The position numbers were made by a program, and so were the translations under genes. The notes beneath the pieces are model-generated. The model did not search any database. It saw nothing but the letters and a program-made list of their open reading frames with translations, and was not told where the DNA came from. A DNA stretch of 64,000 bases from Bradyrhizobiaceae bacterium (GTDB taxonomy: Bacteria; Pseudomonadota; Alphaproteobacteria; Rhizobiales; Xanthobacteraceae): NCBI GenBank assembly GCA_003963145.1, contig RXJJ01000002.1, positions 1 to 64,000 on the forward strand, given 5' to 3'. Shown here piece after piece: positions 58,084 to 64,000 of this stretch; the first letter of the stretch is position 1; the number at the start of each line of letters is the position of its first letter.

Positions 58084-59246
58084 CGGAGCCGGGCAAACCG
58101 AAGCGAAAAATCTTTCTGATCGCCACCGAGGCGTCGGGCGACAATCTCGGCGGCCCCTTGATCCGCGAACTTCGCGCGCGGCTCGGTGAGGGCGTCACAT
58201 TCGAAGGGATCGGCGGCCCGCGAATGGAAGCGGCGGGGCTCGCTTCGCTGTTTCCGATCGGCGAACTCGCCATTGTCGGCCTCGTGGGTGTCGCCCGGCA
58301 ATTGCCGATGCTGCTTGGCCGCATCCGGCAGGCGACGGACGCGGTGCTGCGTGCGAATCCCGATGTCCTGATCATCATCGACAGCCCGGATTTCACCCAT
58401 CGCGTTGCGCGGCGCGTACGCAAGCGCAATCCGGCGATCCCGATCGTGGACTATGTGTCACCCACGGTCTGGGCCTGGCGGCCGGGCCGCGCGCAGGCGA
58501 TGACGAAATACATCGATCATGTGCTGGCGCTGCTGCCGTTCGAGCCCGACGCGCATCGCGAACTGGGCGGTCCGCCCTGCACCTATGTCGGCCATCCCCT
58601 GATCGAACAGCTGGACACCCTGCGTCCGAACGACGACGAGCGCCGCCGCCGCGAGGCCAAGCCGCCGGTTCTGCTGCTGCTGCCGGGAAGCCGGCGGGGT
58701 GAAATCCGCAATCACATGCAGGTGTTCGGCGAGACGCTGGCGGCGCTCGAAGCGAAAGGCATTGAGGTCGAGGCCGTCCTGCCGACGACGCCGCATCTAC
58801 TGCCGCAGGTCGAGGCCGCGATGCAGGACTGGAAGCTGCGCCCGCGCATCGTCACCGGCGAGGCGGACAAGCGCGCCGCGTTCCGCATCGCGCACGCGGC
58901 GCTGGCCAAATCGGGCACCGTCACGCTCGAACTGGCGCTCGCCGGCGTGCCGATGGTGACGCTTTATCGCGGCACCCAGTTCGAGGCTTTCGTGGCGCGG
59001 CGGGTGGTCCGCGTGCCATCGGTCATTCTCGCCAATCTGGTGCTGGGCGAGAATGCGGTGCCGGAATATCTGCAGGACGATTGCAGGGTCGAAAAACTGC
59101 TGCCTGCCTTGCAGGACATTCTGGCCGATACGCCCGTGCGGCGACGGCAGATCGAGGCGTTCGGAAAGCTCGACCGCATCATGGGTGTCGGCGCGCAATC
59201 GCCGAGCCAGCGCGCCGCCGACATCGTCATCGCGGCGATGAAATAG
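58080..59246 (+). CDS. lpxB: lipid-A-disaccharide synthase
   Basis: LpxB condenses UDP-2,3-diacylglucosamine with lipid X to form the lipid A disaccharide. The 388-residue GT-B glycosyltransferase shows IATEASGDNLGGPLIREL, FEGIGGPRMEAAGL, IIDSPDFTHRVARRVRK, YVSPTVWAWRPGRA and LLPGSRRGEIRNHM. The GTG at 58080 overlaps the lpxI stop (GTGA) and gives the usual N-terminus. It is the last gene of the block, followed by a strong hairpin. Confidence 0.95.
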   Translation: MTEPGKPKRKIFLIATEASGDNLGGPLIRELRARLGEGVTFEGIGGPRMEAAGLASLFPIGELAIVGLVGVARQLPMLLGRIRQATDAVLRANPDVLIIIDSPDFTHRVARRVRKRNPAIPIVDYVSPTVWAWRPGRAQAMTKYIDHVLALLPFEPDAHRELGGPPCTYVGHPLIEQLDTLRPNDDERRRREAKPPVLLLLPGSRRGEIRNHMQVFGETLAALEAKGIEVEAVLPTTPHLLPQVEAAMQDWKLRPRIVTGEADKRAAFRIAHAALAKSGTVTLELALAGVPMVTLYRGTQFEAFVARRVVRVPSVILANLVLGENAVPEYLQDDCRVEKLLPALQDILADTPVRRRQIEAFGKLDRIMGVGAQSPSQRAADIVIAAMK

Positions 59247-59254
59247 AGGCAAAT

Positions 59255-59288
59255 GAAGACGGCCGGAGAAAATTCTCCGGCCGTCTTC
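59255..59288. terminator. terminator between lpxB and gltA
   Basis: A 16-base perfect inverted repeat (GAAGACGGCCGGAGAA and its complement, two-base centre) lies 8 bases after the lpxB stop and 17 before the gltA stop. The T tracts are short, but stem length and position between convergent genes support a bidirectional terminator. Confidence 0.75.
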
Positions 59289-59304
59289 AATTCCTGATTT
59301 CAGA

Positions 59305-60606
59305 TTACTTGCGCTTGTCGATCGGCACGTAGTCGCGCCGGGTCGCGCCGAGATAAAGCTGGCGGGGGCGGCCGATTTTCTGCGCCGGGTCCTGGATCAT
59401 CTCGCTCCACTGGCTGATCCAGCCGACGGTGCGGGCGACCGCGAACAGCACGGTGAACATCGAGGTCGGGAAGCCCATCGCCTTCAGCGTGATGCCCGAA
59501 TAGAAATCGACGTTCGGATACAGCTTGCGCTCGATGAAATACTCGTCGTGCAGCGCGATCTTTTCCAGCTCCATGGCGACATGCAGCAGCGGATCGTCGC
59601 CGTGGCCGGTCTCCTTGAGCACCTGATGCGCGGCCTGCTGCATCAGCTTGGCACGCGGATCGTAGTTCTTGTACACGCGATGGCCGAAGCCCATCAGGCG
59701 CACCTTGCTGTTCTTGTCCTTCACCTTGGCGATGAAGTCGGGAATCTTGTCCACGGTGCCGATCTCGGCCAGCATCTGCAGCGCTGCCTCGTTGGCGCCG
59801 CCATGCGCCGGTCCCCACAGGCAGGCGATGCCGGCGGCGATACAGGCGAACGGATTGGCGCCCGACGAGCCCGCGATACGGACCGTCGATGTCGAGGCGT
59901 TCTGCTCGTGGTCGGCGTGAAGAATGAAAATCTTGTCGAGTGCGTCGGCGAGCACCGGGTTGACCTTGTACTCCTCGCACGGCACCGCGAAGCACATGTT
60001 GAGGAAGTTCGCGGCGAAACTCAGGGAGTTCTTCGGATAAACGAAAGGCTGGCCGATCGTGTACTTGTAGGCCATCGCCGCCAGGGTGGGGATTTTTGCG
60101 ATCATGCGGATCGAGGCGATCAGACGCTGCTTCGGATCGGTGATGTCGGTGGAGTCGTGATAGAAGGCAGCCAGCGCGCCGACGGAAGCAACCATCACCG
60201 CCATCGGATGCGCGTCACGGCGGAAGCCGTGAAAGAACCGCGACATCTGCTCGTGCACCATGGTGTGATGGGTGACGTTCTTGTCGAATTCGGCCTTCTG
60301 CGCGGCGGTCGGCAGTTCGCCGTAGAGCAGGAGATAACAGGTTTCGAGGAAATCGCCCTGGGCGAGCTGTTCGATCGGATAGCCCCGATATTCGAGAATG
60401 CCCGCGTCGCCATCGATATAGGTGATCTTGGATTCGCAGCTGGCGGTCGAGGTGAAGCCGGGGTCGAAGGTGAACATCCCGGTCTGGGCATAAAGCTTGC
60501 CGATGTCGATGACGTCGGGTCCGACCGTGCCGGCGTGAACAGGCAATTCCACGCTTTTGCCGTCAACGGTAAGGGTGGCGGATTTGGTGTTTGTTTTTGC
60601 GTCCAT
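59305..60606 (-). CDS. gltA: citrate synthase (type II)
   Basis: GltA condenses acetyl-CoA and oxaloacetate, the entry step of the TCA cycle. The 433-residue enzyme is of the hexameric Gram-negative type. It has the N-terminal domain with [20 protein letters not shown], the active-site regions [29 protein letters not shown] and [16 protein letters not shown], and the aspartate region [21 protein letters not shown] 60606 is preferred over ATG 60624 because GGGGA lies 5 bases upstream of it. Confidence 0.97.
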   Translation of the reverse strand: MDAKTNTKSATLTVDGKSVELPVHAGTVGPDVIDIGKLYAQTGMFTFDPGFTSTASCESKITYIDGDAGILEYRGYPIEQLAQGDFLETCYLLLYGELPTAAQKAEFDKNVTHHTMVHEQMSRFFHGFRRDAHPMAVMVASVGALAAFYHDSTDITDPKQRLIASIRMIAKIPTLAAMAYKYTIGQPFVYPKNSLSFAANFLNMCFAVPCEEYKVNPVLADALDKIFILHADHEQNASTSTVRIAGSSGANPFACIAAGIACLWGPAHGGANEAALQMLAEIGTVDKIPDFIAKVKDKNSKVRLMGFGHRVYKNYDPRAKLMQQAAHQVLKETGHGDDPLLHVAMELEKIALHDEYFIERKLYPNVDFYSGITLKAMGFPTSMFTVLFAVARTVGWISQWSEMIQDPAQKIGRPRQLYLGATRRDYVPIDKRK

Positions 60607-60720
60607 CGTGGTCCCCGATGTCATCCGTTACGCAGGCAAGCGGGGCGTCTCAGCACATGTAGAGACGATCGTGCCATCTGCGAGCTCAGAAGGGGTAGCG
60701 TATTGCTGTGTGCGCTGCAA

Positions 60721-60759
60721 GATAGACACTATCAGGCCTTGGTAGGGCTGGCATGTCAA
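60721..60759 (-). promoter_or_regulatory. candidate gltA promoter with palindrome
   Basis: On the - strand a perfect -35 TTGACA lies at 60759-60754. CCTGAT/CTGATA at 17-18 bases is a fair -10, overlapping the palindrome GATAG-TGT-CTATC at 60733-60721. The palindrome position, at or just after the -10, would suit an operator. Transcription would start near 60722, about 115 bases before the start codon. Confidence 0.42.
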
Positions 60760-60771
60760 AAAATGGAACGC

Positions 60772-62190
60772 TCAGCGCGCCTGATCCTTCAGGCGCGCAA
60801 GACAGGCGTCGCGTCCGAGCACGGCCAGCACATCGAAAATACCGGGCGATGTGGTGCGTCCGGTCAGCGCGACCCGCAAGGGCTGGGCGACCGCGCCGAG
60901 CTTCAGGCCGTTCTCGTCCGCGAAGGAGCGCATTGCGGCTTCAGTTGTTTGAGCGCTCCACGGCGCAACCGGTATCAACGCATCGTGCAGCCGGCCGATC
61001 AGGCTCCGCGTTTCCGGCGTGAGCAAGGCGGCGGCCTTGGAGTCCATCTCCAGCGGTCGGTCCGCAAAAATGAAATTTGCATTGTCGATCAGTTCGACCA
61101 GCGTCTTGGCGCGCTCCTTCAGACCGGGCATCGCGGCAAGCAACTGGGCGCGGGTGGTGTCGTTGAGCTTTTTCAGAATGGCTTCGCCCTGCGGAATGAA
61201 ATGCAGCACATCCTCGAAGCTCCGGACGAGATCGGCGTCCTGAGCGGTACGAATGTAATGGCCGTTGAGATTTTCCAGCTTGGCGAAATCGAACCGCGCC
61301 GCTGAACGGCCGATGGATGACAGATCGAAATTCTCGATCATCTCCTGTGTCGAGAAGATTTCCTGATCGCCATGGCTCCAGCCAAGCCGCACCAGATAAT
61401 TGCGCAGCGCCGCCGGAAGGTATCCCATGGCGCGATAGGCCTCGACACCGAGCGCGCCGTGTCGCTTCGACAGCTTGGAGCCGTCCGGGCCGTGGATCAG
61501 CGGGATATGCGCCATCACCGGCACCGGCCAGCCGAGCGCCTCGTAGATGTGCTTCTGGCGGGCGGCGTTGGTGAGGTGATCGTCGCCGCGAATGATGTGG
61601 GTGACGTTCATGTCGTGATCGTCCACCACCACCGCGAGCATGTAGGTCGGATTGCCGTCCGAGCGCAGCAGAACGAGATCGTCGAGATTTTCGTTCTGCC
61701 ACACCACGCGGCCCTGAACCTGATCCTCGATCACCGTTTCGCCGCTCTGCGGCGCGCGCAAGCGAATGGCCGGCTTCACGCCCGGCGGAGCGAGCGAGGG
61801 GTCCTTGTCGCGCCAGCGTCCGTCATAGCGCGGCGCGCGGCCTTCGGCGCGGGCGCGCTCGCGCATTTCGGTCAGCTCCTCCGGTGTCGCGTAGCAGCGA
61901 TAGGCCTTGCCCTCGGCGAGCAGCTGTTCGACCACCTCGCGGTGCCGCGTCGCGCGGGCGAACTGGTAGATGACCTCGCCATCCCAATCGAGCCCGAGCC
62001 ACTTCAGCCCGTCGAGAATGGCGTCGATCGCCGCCTGCGTGGAGCGCTCGCGGTCGGTGTCCTCGATCCGCAGCAGCATCCTGCCGCCGAAGCGCCGGGC
62101 GTAGAGCCAGTTGAACAGCGCGGTGCGCGCGCCGCCGATATGAAGGAATCCCGTCGGCGAGGGAGCGAAGCGGGTAACGATCTGGGACAT
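60772..62190 (-). CDS. gltX: glutamyl-tRNA synthetase
   Basis: GltX charges tRNA-Glu, and in bacteria without GlnRS also tRNA-Gln. The 472-residue class I enzyme has [20 protein letters not shown] with the HIGH-type motif, the KMSKS loop in [18 protein letters not shown] near residue 250, [14 protein letters not shown] and the C-terminal helical anticodon domain. The ATG at 62190 gives the standard [14 protein letters not shown] start; in-frame sequence further upstream has no family similarity. It is divergent from comEC across 105 bp. Confidence 0.96.
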   Translation of the reverse strand: MSQIVTRFAPSPTGFLHIGGARTALFNWLYARRFGGRMLLRIEDTDRERSTQAAIDAILDGLKWLGLDWDGEVIYQFARATRHREVVEQLLAEGKAYRCYATPEELTEMRERARAEGRAPRYDGRWRDKDPSLAPPGVKPAIRLRAPQSGETVIEDQVQGRVVWQNENLDDLVLLRSDGNPTYMLAVVVDDHDMNVTHIIRGDDHLTNAARQKHIYEALGWPVPVMAHIPLIHGPDGSKLSKRHGALGVEAYRAMGYLPAALRNYLVRLGWSHGDQEIFSTQEMIENFDLSSIGRSAARFDFAKLENLNGHYIRTAQDADLVRSFEDVLHFIPQGEAILKKLNDTTRAQLLAAMPGLKERAKTLVELIDNANFIFADRPLEMDSKAAALLTPETRSLIGRLHDALIPVAPWSAQTTEAAMRSFADENGLKLGAVAQPLRVALTGRTTSPGIFDVLAVLGRDACLARLKDQAR

Positions 62191-62295
62191 CAAGAAGGGC
62201 TTGTTCGAGGGAAGGATGACGGCGCGAAAATGTGGCGCGTCGAGGCGGCTCGTGTAGCATGGCCCGCGGGCAGAGTGTAGCGGTTGGAACGGGGC

Positions 62296-64000
62296 ATGGC
62301 AGGGCCACCTGTCGGAGCGCCGCCCGAGCCGGGCGTGCGCGAAACGGGACACAGCGAAGCGGGCCGGGTCACGGCTGGAACCTGGCCGCAGGGCGGCGTC
62401 GTTCCCGCGGGCCCTGGTGTTTCCGGAGGTGTTTTCAGCCCGGTTCTCTGGGCGCCGGCCCTCCAGCGAATTCAGGGCTGGACGCTGGCCGAAAGCGGGC
62501 CGGGGCGGCTGCTGCCCTGGGTGCCGGTGGCATTCGGCACCGGCATCGCGCTCTATTTCACCGCCGACCGCGAACCGATGGCTGCCGTCGTGGCGCCGGT
62601 TGCGGCACTTCTGTGTCTGGCGGCCTTTCTGATGCGGCGTCACCGGCTGTTTCCGGCCATGGTGATGCTTGCCGCGCTCGCAGCGGGCTTTGCCGCCGCG
62701 ACCCTCAAGACAGCCCGCATCGCCCATGGCGTTCTGGCGCGGCCGGTAAGTTCGGTTGCGCTGAAAGGCTTTGTCGAAACCCATGAAGAGCGCGAACGCA
62801 CCGACCGTTTTGTGCTGCGGGTCGAGAGCATGGACGCGGTGCGCGGCGTGAGCAGGCTTGAGCGGGTGCGCCTGTCGGTGCGCAAGGGCACCGCGCCGCC
62901 GGTCGGCAGCTTCGTCGAACTGAAGGCCAAGCTGCAGCCGCCGCTCGCACCGCTACGGCCCGGCAGCTACGATTTCGGCCGCGACATGTATTTTCAGGGC
63001 ATCGGCGCCTCGGGCTTCGTTCTCGGCACGATCAGGACGCTGGCGCCGCCGCGCGACGGGGGCATTTCGCTCGCTTATGCCAAAGCGATGCAGGACATGC
63101 GCGACGGCATCGACGCGCGTATCCGCACGGTGCTCGGCGGCGACAATCGCGCCATCGCCACCGCGCTCCTGACCGGGCGGCGCGACGCGATCAAGACGCC
63201 GGTGAACGACGCGATGTTCATTTCCGGCCTCGGCCATGTGCTGTCGATCTCGGGCTATCACATGGCGGTGGTCGCGGGCGTGGTGTTCTTCGCGGTGCGG
63301 GCGCTGCTTGCGCTCAGTCCGGCGCTCGCGGCGGGCTATCCGATCAAGAAATGGTCGGCGGCGGCCGCGCTGGCGGCGGCGCTGTTCTATCTTTTGCTGT
63401 CGGGTGCGGAGGTCGCGACCCAGCGTTCCTTCTTCATGACCGCGGTGGTGCTGCTCGCGATCATGGTGGACCGCCGCGCGATCACGTTCCGCACGCTGGC
63501 GATCGCGGCAATGATCGTTCTCATCGTCGCGCCCGAGGCACTGGTGCATCCGAGTTTTCAGATGTCGTTCGCCGCGACGCTTGGCCTCGTCGCGCTGGTG
63601 CAGGGCGGTATGCCGAAGCTTTTCGCCGCGCCGGACAGTTCGCGTGCAACGCAGGCGGCGCTGTGGGGCGGACGCGAGATCGTGGCGCTGGCGGCGGCCT
63701 CGTTCATCGCGGGTCTCGCCACCACGCCTTACGCCGCGTTTCATTTTCATCGCATCACGCCCTATGGCGTGCTCGCCAATCTCGCCGCGATGCCGGTGGT
63801 CTCCGCCATCGTGATGCCGGCAGGTTTGCTTGGCGTCGCCGCGATCCCGTTCGGATTCGACAGCGTGTTCTGGAAACTGATGGGTGTCGGCATCGACTGG
63901 ATGATCGCGGTGACGCAATGGGTGGCTGCGCTGCCGGGCGCCGTCGGACGTGTGGCGTCGTTCGGCACCGGGCCGCTGATCGCGATGACGTTCGGCATTA
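62296..64000 (+). CDS. comEC: ComEC/Rec2-family membrane protein (5' part)
   Basis: ComEC proteins form the inner-membrane DNA channel in natural transformation. The gene is open to the window end, giving at least 568 codons of a family length near 700-800. After a proline/glycine-rich N-terminal segment come several hydrophobic helices (about 60-140), an OB-like DUF4131 domain, and the Competence domain beginning [20 protein letters not shown], followed by further helices. The C-terminal metallo-beta-lactamase domain, if present, lies outside. ATG 62296 is chosen; an upstream in-frame stop at 62278 leaves only TTG 62284 as an alternative. Many Bradyrhizobium relatives keep this gene without known competence. 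Confidence 0.9.
   Translation, partial: MAGPPVGAPPEPGVRETGHSEAGRVTAGTWPQGGVVPAGPGVSGGVFSPVLWAPALQRIQGWTLAESGPGRLLPWVPVAFGTGIALYFTADREPMAAVVAPVAALLCLAAFLMRRHRLFPAMVMLAALAAGFAAATLKTARIAHGVLARPVSSVALKGFVETHEERERTDRFVLRVESMDAVRGVSRLERVRLSVRKGTAPPVGSFVELKAKLQPPLAPLRPGSYDFGRDMYFQGIGASGFVLGTIRTLAPPRDGGISLAYAKAMQDMRDGIDARIRTVLGGDNRAIATALLTGRRDAIKTPVNDAMFISGLGHVLSISGYHMAVVAGVVFFAVRALLALSPALAAGYPIKKWSAAAALAAALFYLLLSGAEVATQRSFFMTAVVLLAIMVDRRAITFRTLAIAAMIVLIVAPEALVHPSFQMSFAATLGLVALVQGGMPKLFAAPDSSRATQAALWGGREIVALAAASFIAGLATTPYAAFHFHRITPYGVLANLAAMPVVSAIVMPAGLLGVAAIPFGFDSVFWKLMGVGIDWMIAVTQWVAALPGAVGRVASFGTGPLIAMTFGI

Overview
This 64 kb window is high-GC chromosomal DNA from an alphaproteobacterium of the order Hyphomicrobiales. 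It most resembles the Bradyrhizobiaceae/Nitrobacteraceae group (Bradyrhizobium, Rhodopseudomonas, Afipia, Nitrobacter). The evidence is the complete 14-gene nuo operon followed by birA and RNase J, the lolCD-dnaE and rpsB-to-lpxB blocks, the lpxI type of lipid A pathway, DUF3551 and DUF1467 proteins, and GTTC-N7-GTTC LexA boxes. Most of the window is core housekeeping sequence. No insertion sequence, prophage or CRISPR array was seen.

Layout. 1-2790: the 3' end of lon, tRNA-Val(UAC) and small secreted or hypothetical proteins. 2797-7330: pepT, tRNA-Asp(GUC), an HU protein, an AmpG-like permease and a tartrate/D-malate dehydrogenase. 7432-26482: nuoABCD, an embedded FkbM methyltransferase gene, nuoE, a 56-codon membrane protein gene, nuoFGHIJKLMN, then birA, rnj, a methylmalonyl-CoA epimerase and a DUF1467 protein, mostly with overlapping or nearly touching ends. 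26483-33550: an accessory copper-type region. DUF2946, a TonB-dependent receptor and a PCu(A)C chaperone lie on the + strand and face an OprC-like receptor plus a second DUF2946 on the - strand. A terminator on the - strand at 26551-26579 has no gene upstream of it and suggests a small RNA. 33551-41697: proS, lolC, lolD, two DUF3551 proteins, a pair of LexA boxes in front of a 32-residue membrane peptide, and dnaE. 41812-44172: a secreted caspase-fold protein that has lost its catalytic dyad. 44246-59246: rpsB, tsf, pyrH, frr, uppS, cdsA, dxr, rseP, bamA, lpxD, fabZ, lpxA, lpxI, lpxB. 59305-64000: gltA and gltX on the - strand and the 5' part of a comEC gene.

How the genes work together. The nuo block makes respiratory complex I. 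The rpsB-lpxB block links translation factors to isoprenoid and phospholipid precursors, outer-membrane protein assembly and lipid A synthesis. The copper-type region probably moves copper across the outer membrane and hands it to a periplasmic chaperone. The observations most worth following are the SOS-controlled membrane peptide, the two-receptor copper region with its possible small RNA, the caspase-like protein without catalytic residues, and the methyltransferase inside the complex I operon.
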